Shown here: piece after piece, positions 1 to 7,150 of the stretch
Layout of the letters: every line of letters begins with the position of its first letter
Numbering within the stretch: position 1 is the stretch's first letter
Assembly: GCA_018365895.1 (NCBI GenBank)
Contig: JAGZJD010000054.1
Coordinates: 1-15,539 of the forward strand
Direction: 5' to 3'
DNA length: 15,539 nucleotides
Source: Lachnospiraceae bacterium
GTDB taxonomy: Bacteria > Bacillota_A > Clostridia > Lachnospirales > Lachnospiraceae
Program-made: the position numbers and the translations under genes
The notes under the pieces: generated by a model
What the model was told of the DNA's origin: nothing
Database searches by the model: none
The model's input: the letters and a program-made list of their open reading frames with translations, nothing else

Positions 1-51
1 TTGCCTGTACATTTCAACACATTTTTGTTTGTACTCATATGAGTAACGCAT
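1..51 (-). CDS. Transposase N-terminus, partial (17 codons)
   Basis: An ATG at 51-49 on the minus strand opens a frame that continues to the window edge, reading MRYSYEYKQKCVEMYRQ. This basic, aromatic opening resembles the helix-turn-helix start of IS3-family OrfA transposases from Lachnospiraceae. That is recalled from family knowledge, not searched. The start is well supported: AAGGAGGG lies 7 bases upstream (59-66). The frame is open for its whole visible length, but 17 codons alone would prove little. The ribosome binding site and the adjoining hairpin carry much of the weight. Confidence 0.55.
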   Translation of the reverse strand, partial: MRYSYEYKQKCVEMYRQ

Positions 52-56
52 AAAAA

Positions 57-91
57 TACCCTCCTTACTGGTTAGTCCAGTAAAGAGGGTA
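57..91 (-). promoter_or_regulatory. Hairpin burying the transposase ribosome binding site; possible terminator for the upstream gene
   Basis: Arms 57-71 and 77-91 are complementary over 15 bases around a 5-base loop. In minus-strand RNA every position pairs, one of them as a G-U wobble. The 3' arm contains the AAGGAGGG ribosome binding site of the transposase frame. A run of five U follows directly (56-52). A transcript entering from the upstream activase gene would therefore fold the site shut, and the stem plus U-run could also end transcription. Sequestering the transposase start in read-through transcripts is a known strategy of insertion sequences such as IS10. Its operation here is inferred. 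Confidence 0.7.
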
Positions 92-131
92 CATATCATT
101 TAACTTGGACGTTCTTTTTTTAATCAAGAAA

Positions 132-3100
132 TTACTCCAGATTTTTATATGCGGTTGAAAGCATTAATTTAATACGGTTCAGCTGATTTACTTCGCTGGC
201 ACCCGGATCATAATCGATTGCAACGATATTGGAGTCAGGATGAAGACGTCTTAACTCTTTGATAACACCTTTTCCTACGATATGGTTCGGCAAGCAGGCG
301 AAAGGCTGTGTACAGACGATGTTCTTTGTACCGCTGTGAATGAGTTCCAGCATTTCTCCGGTTAGGAACCAGCCTTCTCCGGTTTGATTTCCAAGTGATA
401 CCACTTCTTTTGCCATATTTGCCGTGTCTTTGATATGGGACGGCGGGAGAAAGTGTTTACTTTCTTTTAATGCATCACAGGCAGATTTTCGCATGGATTC
501 CAGTACACGAATCCCAAGATTAGCTTTCCAGGCAGAAGATTTTTTCATACCAAGATGTTCGGACTTAAAATTCATATTATAGAAACTGTACAGGAAGAAA
601 TCCGTCAGATCCGGAACAACTGCCTCAGCGCCTTCTTGTTCCAGAAGCTCCACAAGATAGTTGTTTGCGACCGGAGAGAATTTGACAAGAATTTCTCCGA
701 CAATTCCTACTTTTGGTTTTTTGATATCCAGCATTGGAAGCTGATCAAATTCTTTTACAATCCGGCGGCAGAGCTGATCGAATTTTCTTTTAGAGAGATG
801 ATTGCTCTGGAGAAAATTAATACATTCCTGTCTTAACCTTTCATGGAGTGCATTGGCTGATCCTGGAATCTTTTCATAAGGGCGGGTACGATAGAGTACA
901 CGCATGAAAATGTCGCCGAGAAGCAGGGAATACACGCCTCGCAACAAGAGAGGGAGTGTAATCTGAAAACCAGGGTTATTTTCAAGACCGCTCAAATTCA
1001 ATGAAATAACCGGAATATGTCCATAGCCGGCTTTGCCAAGTGCACGGCGGATAAAGCCAATGTAGTTGGAGGCACGGCAACCGCCTCCGGTCTGCGTGAT
1101 GATAACCGCAAGTTTATCTGCATCGTATTCGCCGGACAGAATCGCATCCATAATCTGACCGACAACAATCAGTGATGGATAGCAGGCGTCATTGTTTACA
1201 TATTTTAAGCCCGTGTTAATGGCTGCTTTATTGCTGTTCGGAAGCACTTTGATGTTATAACCGCATTTGCGAAAAGCTGGCTCTACAAGGTCAAAATGAA
1301 TTGGAGACATCTGTGGACAAAGAATCGTATAATCTTTTTTCATTTCTTTTGTAAAGGGAACTTTTGTAATGGCAGTTGAATGTAGCTCTCGTGTCTCCTG
1401 TTTCTGATCCCGCACACGAATTGCAGCGAGCAGGGAACGGATACGAATTCTTGCAGCACCCAGATTATTTACTTCATCGATTTTTAAAGAAGTATAGATC
1501 TTGCCTGATCCAGTTAAAATATCGGATACCTGATCGGTTGTGACAGCATCCAGACCGCAGCCAAAAGAGTTGAGCTGAATGAGATCTAGATCATTTCTTG
1601 TCTTGACATAATTAGCGGCGGCATAAAGTCTTGAGTGGTACATCCACTGATCCATTACGAGCAACGGACGTTCTACCGGAGCTAAGTGGGAAATGGAATC
1701 CTCTGTCAAAACAGCAATATCATATGAATTAATCAGTTCAGGAATTCCGTGATTTACTTCCGGATCTACGTGATACGGACGTCCTGCAAGAACAATGCCG
1801 TGTTTATGATGTTCTTTTATGTACGCCAGTGTCTCTTCACCTTTTTTGCGGATATCATTTCTTGCATTGGAAAGTTCAGCCCAAGCTTTTGAAGCAGCTT
1901 TTCGAATTTCTTCTGCAGGAATTGAAAGAGTATTTGCTAGTTCTTTCACAAGGCAGTTTGTAAATGTTGCCTCATCTTTTAAAGAGAGGAATGGATTGAG
2001 AAAACGAACTTCTCCATTCACAATGGTGTCGATATTGTTTCGAATATTTTCTGCATAGGAAGTAACTATCGGGCAGTTATAGTGATTATTTGCATCTTCA
2101 AATTCCTGGCGTTCATAAGGAATACAAGGATAGAAGATAAAAGGCACATTCTGCCGGATTAGCCATTCTACATGCCCGTGAGCCAATTTGGCTGGATAAC
2201 ATTCGGATTCACTTGGAATCGACTCGATTCCCATTTCATAAATCTTATGACTGGAAGTCGGAGAAAGCAGTACCCGGTAGCCAAGTTCGGTAAAGAACGT
2301 GAACCAGAGTGGGTAATTCTCATACATATTCAAAACGCGTGGAATTCCGACAATGCCGCGCTTCGCCTCGGAAAGAGAGAGCGGTTCATAATCAAAGTAG
2401 CGGTGGAATTTGTAGTCGAATAGGTTCGGAAGTTTGTTTTGTGATTTTTCCTTGCCTAGTCCACGCTCACAGCGGTTTCCGGAAATGTAGCTCCGGCCGC
2501 CGCTGAATTTATTGACAGTCAGGCGGCAGTTGTTTGTACATCCCTTACATTTTGTCATTGTTGTTGTATAAGTAAGTGCTTCGATTTCTTTGATTGGAAG
2601 CATGGTCGTACCGGTGCATCCTTTCATTTGATAGCGTTCTCTTGCGATAAGTGCAGCGCCAAAAGCGCCCATAATACCGGCAATATCCGGGCGTACAGCA
2701 TGACAGTCGGCAATACTTTCAAAACTTCGCAGGACAGCGTCGTTATAAAAAGTTCCACCCTGTACTACAATGTGAGAACCAAGTTCAGAAGCATCGGATA
2801 CTTTGATTACTTTAAACAGAGCATTTTTAATAACGGAGTAGGCCAGCCCGGCAGAAATATCTGCAACAGAAGCCCCTTCTTTTTGTGCTTGTTTTACTTT
2901 AGAATTCATAAATACGGTGCAGCGCGTTCCGAGATCGATAGGATTGCGGGCAAATAGAGCTTCGTGAGCAAAATCTTCTACAGAATAGTTAAGAGATTTT
3001 GCGAAAGTTTCAATGAAAGAACCGCATCCGGAGGAACAGGCTTCATTTAACTGTACACTGTCTACTGTCTGATTTTTGATTTTAATGCACTTCATATCCT

Positions 3101-4376
3101 GACCGCCGATATCAAGGATACAGTCTACATCCGGCTCAAAAAAAGATGCGGCATAGTAGTGGGAGATTGTTTCCACTTCGCCTTCATCAAGCAAAAGAGC
3201 GGATTTGATTAATACTTCGCCATAGCCGGTGGAGCAGGAATGAACAATTTGTACACCATCCGGAAGATGTCGGTAAATATCTTTTATGGCAGAGATTGTT
3301 GTGCCAAGAGGATCACCGTTATTGCTTTGATAAAAAGAATACAGCAGTGTTCCGTCTTCAGCGACAAGTGCTGCTTTTGTTGTTGTAGAACCGGCATCAA
3401 TTCCGAGAAAACAGTTTCCGCGATAGGTACTTAGATCCATCATTGGAACTTGGTGCCTGTCATGTCGTTTTTTAAATTCGTGATAATCTTGTTCAGAAGC
3501 AAAAAGAGGCTGGAGGCGCTCTACTTCAAATTCCATTTCGATTCGGTTTGCAAGTTTATCTCTTAACTCCAACAGAGATGTCACAACATCTTTTTTGGAG
3601 TTCAAGGCAGATCCGATGGCAGCAAAGAGATGAGAATAAGTTGGAATAATTGTATGCTCCTCATCAAGGTTCAGCGTACGGACAAATGCTTCCCGAAGTT
3701 CTGAAAGAAAATGCAATGGTCCGCCGAGAAAAGCAACATGACCACGGATAGGCTTGCCGCAGGCGAGTCCGCTGATCGTCTGGTTGACAACTGCCTGAAA
3801 AATAGAGGCAGATAAGTCTTCTTTTGTGGCGCCTTCGTTAATCAAAGGCTGGATGTCTGACTTTGCAAAAACACCGCAGCGTGCCGCAATGGTATAAAGG
3901 GCTTTATAATGTTTGGCATATTCATTTAGTCCGGTGGCGTCTGTCTGAAGAAGAGAAGCCATCTGATCGATAAATGAACCGGTACCGCCGGCACAGATTC
4001 CGTTCATACGTTGCTCGACATTTTTTCCCTCAAAATAAATAATCTTGGCGTCTTCACCGCCAAGTTCAATGGCAACATCTGTCTGAGGCGCGTAATCCTG
4101 CAAGGCAGAAGATACGGCAATTACCTCCTGAACAAAAGGAACCCCGAGATGCTTTGCCAGGGTTAAACCTCCTGAACCGGTGATCATCGGGGATACTTTG
4201 ACAGAACCGACAGTATAGAGTGCCCGTCCCAGGAGATCTGAGAGGGTTTCCTGAATATTGGCATAATGCCGTTCATAGTCAGAAAAAAGTATTTCGTTAT
4301 GGTCGTTTAATACAGCAATTTTAACAGTGGTGGAGCCGATGTCAATTCCTAGTGTATACAAATCTTTTTGACGCAT
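132..4376 (-). CDS. Large acyl-CoA dehydratase activase / dehydratase-like fusion protein
   Basis: This 1414-residue cytoplasmic protein belongs to the 2-hydroxyacyl-CoA dehydratase activase family (BadF/BadG/BcrA/HgdC ATPases). Two tandem ASKHA-type ATPase domains are visible, at about residues 6-262 ([10 protein letters not shown] at 10-19) and 322-580 ([10 protein letters not shown] at 325-334). Each has the two cysteines expected to bind a bridging [4Fe-4S] cluster: Cys128/Cys167 and Cys447/Cys486, both pairs 39 residues apart. A cysteine cluster (Cys610, 613, 617, 636) follows. Residues about 670-1414 resemble the DUF2229 and dehydratase D-component regions, with Cys1100 in [11 protein letters not shown] and Cys1355/Cys1361. 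In characterised relatives the activase hydrolyses ATP to inject one electron into a dehydratase. The substrate of this fused class is not known to me, and no separate dehydratase subunit genes lie beside it. ATG 4376 is preceded by AAAGGAG at 7 bases. The gene is probably monocistronic. Confidence 0.88.
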   Translation of the reverse strand: MRQKDLYTLGIDIGSTTVKIAVLNDHNEILFSDYERHYANIQETLSDLLGRALYTVGSVKVSPMITGSGGLTLAKHLGVPFVQEVIAVSSALQDYAPQTDVAIELGGEDAKIIYFEGKNVEQRMNGICAGGTGSFIDQMASLLQTDATGLNEYAKHYKALYTIAARCGVFAKSDIQPLINEGATKEDLSASIFQAVVNQTISGLACGKPIRGHVAFLGGPLHFLSELREAFVRTLNLDEEHTIIPTYSHLFAAIGSALNSKKDVVTSLLELRDKLANRIEMEFEVERLQPLFASEQDYHEFKKRHDRHQVPMMDLSTYRGNCFLGIDAGSTTTKAALVAEDGTLLYSFYQSNNGDPLGTTISAIKDIYRHLPDGVQIVHSCSTGYGEVLIKSALLLDEGEVETISHYYAASFFEPDVDCILDIGGQDMKCIKIKNQTVDSVQLNEACSSGCGSFIETFAKSLNYSVEDFAHEALFARNPIDLGTRCTVFMNSKVKQAQKEGASVADISAGLAYSVIKNALFKVIKVSDASELGSHIVVQGGTFYNDAVLRSFESIADCHAVRPDIAGIMGAFGAALIARERYQMKGCTGTTMLPIKEIEALTYTTTMTKCKGCTNNCRLTVNKFSGGRSYISGNRCERGLGKEKSQNKLPNLFDYKFHRYFDYEPLSLSEAKRGIVGIPRVLNMYENYPLWFTFFTELGYRVLLSPTSSHKIYEMGIESIPSESECYPAKLAHGHVEWLIRQNVPFIFYPCIPYERQEFEDANNHYNCPIVTSYAENIRNNIDTIVNGEVRFLNPFLSLKDEATFTNCLVKELANTLSIPAEEIRKAASKAWAELSNARNDIRKKGEETLAYIKEHHKHGIVLAGRPYHVDPEVNHGIPELINSYDIAVLTEDSISHLAPVERPLLVMDQWMYHSRLYAAANYVKTRNDLDLIQLNSFGCGLDAVTTDQVSDILTGSGKIYTSLKIDEVNNLGAARIRIRSLLAAIRVRDQKQETRELHSTAITKVPFTKEMKKDYTILCPQMSPIHFDLVEPAFRKCGYNIKVLPNSNKAAINTGLKYVNNDACYPSLIVVGQIMDAILSGEYDADKLAVIITQTGGGCRASNYIGFIRRALGKAGYGHIPVISLNLSGLENNPGFQITLPLLLRGVYSLLLGDIFMRVLYRTRPYEKIPGSANALHERLRQECINFLQSNHLSKRKFDQLCRRIVKEFDQLPMLDIKKPKVGIVGEILVKFSPVANNYLVELLEQEGAEAVVPDLTDFFLYSFYNMNFKSEHLGMKKSSAWKANLGIRVLESMRKSACDALKESKHFLPPSHIKDTANMAKEVVSLGNQTGEGWFLTGEMLELIHSGTKNIVCTQPFACLPNHIVGKGVIKELRRLHPDSNIVAIDYDPGASEVNQLNRIKLMLSTAYKNLE

Positions 4377-4444
4377 GCTGTCACTCCTTTATCTTAATAA
4401 TGTAATGTCACTACTTATTTAATATGCTTTGCATACCAACGTAC

Positions 4445-4473
4445 ATTATACGACAGAAAGGTAAAAAACACAA
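4445..4473 (-). promoter_or_regulatory. Sigma-A-type promoter for the activase gene
   Basis: On the minus strand TTGTGT (4473-4468) and a perfect TATAAT (4450-4445) are separated by 17 bases. Transcription would start near 4438 and give a leader of about 60 bases. The leader holds a small ATGC/GCAT dyad but no recognisable riboswitch. Confidence 0.65.
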
Positions 4474-4533
4474 TTTCCAAATAGCTAAAAAGATTGTTAA
4501 ATATTATGAACAAATTGTGAAATGTGACATTTT

Positions 4534-4562
4534 TTGACGAAGGTTGGAAAAGAGAATTTAAT
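4534..4562 (+). promoter_or_regulatory. Possible upstream promoter for the rhomboid-like gene
   Basis: TTGACG (4534-4539), a 17-base spacer and TTTAAT (4557-4562) form a reasonable sigma-A promoter. It lies about 64 bases upstream of a better match at 4598-4626, so the gene pair may have two promoters or this one may be fortuitous. The rest of the 293-base intergenic region (4377-4669) shows no gene. Confidence 0.4.
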
Positions 4563-4597
4563 ATTTTCTAAAAAAGAAATAAACATTAGGCTTCAAA

Positions 4598-4626
4598 TTG
4601 ACAAACGTCAAAGGAAAAGTTACAAT
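4598..4626 (+). promoter_or_regulatory. Strong promoter with overlapping operator-like dyad
   Basis: A perfect TTGACA (4598-4603) and TACAAT (4621-4626) are spaced by 17 bases, close to consensus. Start of transcription is expected near 4633, about 37 bases before the ATG at 4670. The -35 box is part of a perfect inverted repeat TTGAC-AAAC-GTCAA (4598-4611), a 5-4-5 layout like the sites of CRP/FNR-superfamily regulators. A protein bound there would cover the -35 box and most likely repress. The regulator is not identified. Confidence 0.7.
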
Positions 4627-4669
4627 GTGTACATTATCATATATAAAAAATGAAAAGGGGAAGAATTGT

Positions 4670-5521
4670 ATGAACTGGTTGAATAAACTGGAAAGAAAAT
4701 TTGGAAAGTATGCCATTCCGAATTTAACATTCTATCTGATTGCATGTTATGTACTTGGTTTTGCCATTTCCGTGTTTATGCCGAATATGTTTTCGTATCT
4801 GACGCTGGAGCCAGCGTTGATTCTCAGAGGACAGGTTTGGAGGATTGTAAGCTGGGTGCTGATTCCGCCATCAAGTTTTGATCTCTTTACGATCATTATG
4901 CTGCTGTTTTACTATTCACTTGGAAAGACATTGGAGCAGACATGGGGAACTTTCCGGTATAATGTATATATTTTCTCGGGAATTATCTTTACGGTAATTG
5001 GTGCATTTGTGCTATATGGAATCTTTTCAATACTTGTTCCGGGATTTGCAGGAGTTGGAGGCATTATGGGAGCTTTCTTCTCGACGTATTACATTAATAT
5101 GTCTATTTTCCTTGCATTTGCAGCAAGTTATCCGGAGATGCAGGTACTGCTTTATTTTGTGATCCCGATTAAGATGAAGTGGATGGGGATTCTGTATTTC
5201 GTGCTGATCGGATATGATTTCTTAAGAGGAGGCTGGCCAACGAAGGTTGTTATTTTAGCGTCGCTTCTGAACTTTATTGTATTTTTCTTATCAACAAGAA
5301 ATCTTTCTCCATATAATCCGAAAGAAATACAGAGAAAACGCAAATTTCAGCAGGAAATGAAGCGATCAGCGCCGTCAGGAGACGGGCCGCGGCATCGCTG
5401 TGCAGTATGCGGCAGGACAGAGCTGGATGATCCGAATCTGGAATTCCGCTATTGCTCAAAGTGTAATGGCAATTATGAATATTGCCAGGACCATTTATTC
5501 ACACATGAACATAAAAAATAA
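4670..5521 (+). CDS. Rhomboid-like integral membrane protein, catalytically degenerate, with C-terminal Cys/His tail
   Basis: The protein is 283 residues with about six hydrophobic segments (roughly 18-36, 60-84, 100-123, 142-165, 170-184, 192-208) and then a soluble tail. GQVWRIVSW at 54-62 matches the conserved WR element of the rhomboid L1 loop. The position that should hold the catalytic GxSG reads GVGG (128-131), and the expected TM6 histidine appears to be Leu199, so protease activity is unlikely. The tail (211-283) is charged and has Cys244, Cys247, Cys262, Cys265 and Cys272 plus His275, 279 and 281, suggesting one zinc-ribbon-like site. Pseudo-rhomboids often bind or route membrane clients; such a role here is inference. 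A longer reading from TTG 4598 is rejected because that codon lies inside the -35 box. ATG 4670 follows AAAAGGGGA at suitable spacing. The next gene begins 15 bases downstream, probably in the same transcript. Confidence 0.75.
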   Translation: MNWLNKLERKFGKYAIPNLTFYLIACYVLGFAISVFMPNMFSYLTLEPALILRGQVWRIVSWVLIPPSSFDLFTIIMLLFYYSLGKTLEQTWGTFRYNVYIFSGIIFTVIGAFVLYGIFSILVPGFAGVGGIMGAFFSTYYINMSIFLAFAASYPEMQVLLYFVIPIKMKWMGILYFVLIGYDFLRGGWPTKVVILASLLNFIVFFLSTRNLSPYNPKEIQRKRKFQQEMKRSAPSGDGPRHRCAVCGRTELDDPNLEFRYCSKCNGNYEYCQDHLFTHEHKK

Positions 5522-5536
5522 CTAGGAGTGCTACTG

Positions 5537-6808
5537 ATGAAGAAAGAACCATTTGTGACGAAAGAACAGATTGAAGAGATTGTAAAGACATATCCGACGC
5601 CATTTCATCTGTATGATGAGAGGGGAATCCGGAAGAATATGCAGGCATTAAGAGATGCATTTGCCTGGAACCCAGGATTTCGGGAATATTTCGCGGTGAA
5701 AGCAACGCCAAATCCATATCTGATGCAGATTTTGCGTGAGTACGGCTGTGGCTGTGACTGCTCTTCTTATACAGAATTGATGCTTTCGGAAGCGATCGGA
5801 GCAACCGGCGAAGACATTATGTTTTCATCTAATGCGACGCCGGCAGAGGAATTTGCTTATGCGGCGAAGCTTGGAGCGACGATCAACCTGGATGATTTTA
5901 CCCATATTCAATTTTTAGAAGATACGATTGGCTATATCCCGAAAAAAATCAGCTGCAGATTCAATCCGGGCGGATTGTTCCAGATCAGTAATGATATTAT
6001 GGATAATCCGGGAGACTCTAAATATGGAATGACAACAGAGCAGTTGTTTGAAGCGTTTCGGATACTGAAGGCAAAGGGCGCAGAAGAATTTGGAATTCAC
6101 GCCTTTCTGGCAAGTAATACGGTGACGAACGAATACTATCCGATGCTGGCAAGAGTGTTGTTTAAACTGGCAGTACAGCTCCGGAAAGAAACGGGAGCGC
6201 ATATCTCATTTATCAATTTATCAGGCGGTATCGGGATTCCGTATACACCGGATCAGGAACCGAATGATATCAGAGTGATTGGAGATGGGGTGCGCAGAGT
6301 ATACGAGGAAGTGCTTGTTCCGGCAGGAATGGGAGATGTGGCAATTTATACAGAACTGGGGCGTTTTATGATGGGACCGTATGGTTGTCTTGTAACGAAA
6401 GCTGTCCACGAAAAGCATATCTATAAAGAGTATATAGGTTGTGATGCTTGTGCGGTGAATCTTATGCGACCGGCTATGTATGGAGCTTATCATCATATTA
6501 CAGTTGCTGGGAAAGAACGCCATGTCTGTGATCATAAGTATGATATTACGGGCTCTCTTTGTGAGAATAATGACAAGTTTGCCATTGACCGGATGCTGCC
6601 AAAGATTGAAATCGGCGATTATCTGATTATTCATGATACAGGCGCACATGGATTTTCGATGGGTTATAACTACAATGGAAAGTTAAAGTCAGCAGAACTT
6701 CTTTTGAAAGAGAACGGAGAAGTACAACTAATCCGAAGGGCAGAAACGCCGGCAGATTATTTTGCAACATTTGATTGCTTTGAGATTGGAAAGAAATTAT
6801 TGGGATAG
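5537..6808 (+). CDS. Diaminopimelate decarboxylase-family PLP enzyme (fold type III)
   Basis: This 423-residue protein has the usual length and architecture of LysA-type decarboxylases: an alanine-racemase-like PLP barrel (about 20-280) and a C-terminal beta domain. Lys55 in YFAVKATPNP is the expected Schiff-base lysine. The glycine-rich phosphate loop is LSGGIGIPY (228-236), TELGR (272-276) follows, and Cys342 in GSLCENND is the cysteine contributed across the dimer. If it is LysA, it converts meso-diaminopimelate to lysine and CO2. Two points argue for caution. The HxHIGSQ segment reads HAFLASN (188-194), placing Phe where the PLP-stacking His is normally found, and the usual CESGD reads CENND. 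It may be a divergent LysA or a decarboxylase for another amino acid. The start is ATG 5537, because the ribosome binding site AGGAG (5524-5528) overlaps the alternative GTG at 5528. Confidence 0.75.
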   Translation: MKKEPFVTKEQIEEIVKTYPTPFHLYDERGIRKNMQALRDAFAWNPGFREYFAVKATPNPYLMQILREYGCGCDCSSYTELMLSEAIGATGEDIMFSSNATPAEEFAYAAKLGATINLDDFTHIQFLEDTIGYIPKKISCRFNPGGLFQISNDIMDNPGDSKYGMTTEQLFEAFRILKAKGAEEFGIHAFLASNTVTNEYYPMLARVLFKLAVQLRKETGAHISFINLSGGIGIPYTPDQEPNDIRVIGDGVRRVYEEVLVPAGMGDVAIYTELGRFMMGPYGCLVTKAVHEKHIYKEYIGCDACAVNLMRPAMYGAYHHITVAGKERHVCDHKYDITGSLCENNDKFAIDRMLPKIEIGDYLIIHDTGAHGFSMGYNYNGKLKSAELLLKENGEVQLIRRAETPADYFATFDCFEIGKKLLG

Positions 6809-6836
6809 AATGAAAACTGTCTTTAATAGAGAAAAA

Positions 6837-6882
6837 AAGCTTTTTCAAAAAATAAAAATGAAAAATTTTGAAGAAAAAGCTT
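6837..6882 (+). repeat. Imperfect inverted repeat downstream of the decarboxylase gene
   Basis: AAGCTTTTT (6837-6845) pairs with AAAAAGCTT (6874-6882), continued by CAAAA with TTTTG across a 3-base bulge, leaving an A-rich loop. There is no U-run after the stem, so it is not a standard intrinsic terminator. It may protect the mRNA 3' end or slow polymerase. The right arm touches the -35 box of the tRNA promoter. Confidence 0.4.
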
Positions 6883-6909
6883 GCATTTATCATAAAACCA
6901 TGATATGAT
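6881..6909 (+). promoter_or_regulatory. Promoter of the tRNA-Leu gene
   Basis: TTGCAT (6881-6886) and TATGAT (6904-6909) are separated by 17 bases. The expected start near 6916 gives a leader of only about 14 bases before the mature tRNA 5' end. Those bases (6916-6929) form a CGGTT-gaga-AACCG hairpin. Confidence 0.7.
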
Positions 6910-6929
6910 AAAAAACGGTTGAGAAACCG

Positions 6930-7012
6930 GCCGGTGTGTCGGAATGGCAGACGAGGCAGACTCAAAATCTGTTGTGGGCAACCACGTGCGGGTTCAAGTC
7001 CCGCCGCCGGCA
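6930..7012 (+). tRNA. tRNA-Leu (anticodon CAA)
   Basis: The cloverleaf was folded by hand. The acceptor pairs GCCGGTG (6930-6936) with CGCCGGC (7005-7011), with one G-U pair and discriminator A7012. The T arm is GCGGG-TTCAAGT-CCCGC (6988-7004). The anticodon stem-loop is GCAGA-CTCAAAA-TCTGT, giving anticodon CAA, which reads UUG codons. The long variable arm GTGG-GCAA-CCAC marks a class II tRNA, as expected for leucine. CCA is not encoded, so it must be added by the CCA-adding enzyme. Confidence 0.96.
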
Positions 7013-7018
7013 TAAGAG

Positions 7019-7045
7019 AAGTATCGCGTATGCGGTACTTTTTTT
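7019..7045 (+). terminator. Intrinsic terminator of the tRNA gene
   Basis: AGTATCGC (7020-7027) pairs with GCGGTACT (7032-7039) around a GTAT loop, with one G-U wobble. It runs straight into a T-run (7039-7045). It starts 8 bases after the tRNA and fits a single-gene tRNA transcript. Confidence 0.85.
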
Positions 7046-7070
7046 GTTGCCTGGATTTTCGATAATCGTG

Positions 7071-7099
7071 TTTTCATTGACTCTAAAATATGATATCAT
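7071..7099 (+). promoter_or_regulatory. Weak candidate promoter for the polA operon
   Basis: TTTTCA (7071-7076) with TATCAT (7094-7099) at 17 bases is the best-spaced pair between the tRNA terminator and polA. A better -35 match, TTGACT (7077-7082), has no good -10 at the right distance (nearest TAAATG at 7099). Since a terminator precedes it, some promoter must lie in 7046-7150, but which boxes are used is uncertain. Confidence 0.35.
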
Positions 7100-7150
7100 A
7101 AATGAGTATGAGAATGTACGGGCTTTTGCCGTCAGGACAGGAGTGTATCA

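Larger units (their letters stand above)
1..93 (-). mobile_element. Partial insertion sequence end (IS3-family-like), rest lies left of the window
   Basis: Read on the minus strand, a block beginning 5'-TGTACCCTC at position 93 carries a strong hairpin, a perfect Shine-Dalgarno sequence and the first 17 codons of a transposase-like gene that leaves the window. The TG at the proposed outer tip fits IS3-type ends (5'-TG...CA-3'). Only one end is visible, so neither the matching inverted repeat nor a target-site duplication can be checked, and the exact boundary at 93 is inferred. It sits about 38 bases past the stop codon of the activase gene, so it did not interrupt that gene. The family assignment comes from the resemblance of the peptide start to IS3/IS150-type OrfA proteins and is tentative. 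Confidence 0.55.

Noticed and set aside
32..45. Perfect 14-base palindrome TACTCATATGAGTA
   Set aside because: It falls within the transposase codons (Tyr-Ser-Tyr-Glu-Tyr), and nothing else suggests a binding site.
4494..4513. TTGTT...AACAA inverted repeat, similar to a Rex redox-repressor site
   Set aside because: The half-sites span 20 bases rather than the usual 18 and inner positions do not pair. In such AT-rich DNA it is weak, so it was not listed as an operator.
4598..4669. N-terminal extension of the rhomboid-like protein from a TTG codon
   Set aside because: The TTG is part of the -35 hexamer, the added residues are not hydrophobic or rhomboid-like, and ATG 4670 has a good ribosome binding site.
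6221..6649. 142-codon minus-strand open frame inside the decarboxylase gene
   Set aside because: It is antisense to clearly conserved protein motifs, with a low-complexity His/Ile/Ser-rich translation typical of a shadow frame.
6837..6882. Intrinsic terminator after the decarboxylase gene
   Set aside because: The stem exists, but no T-run follows it and the downstream bases already belong to the tRNA promoter. It is kept only as an inverted repeat.
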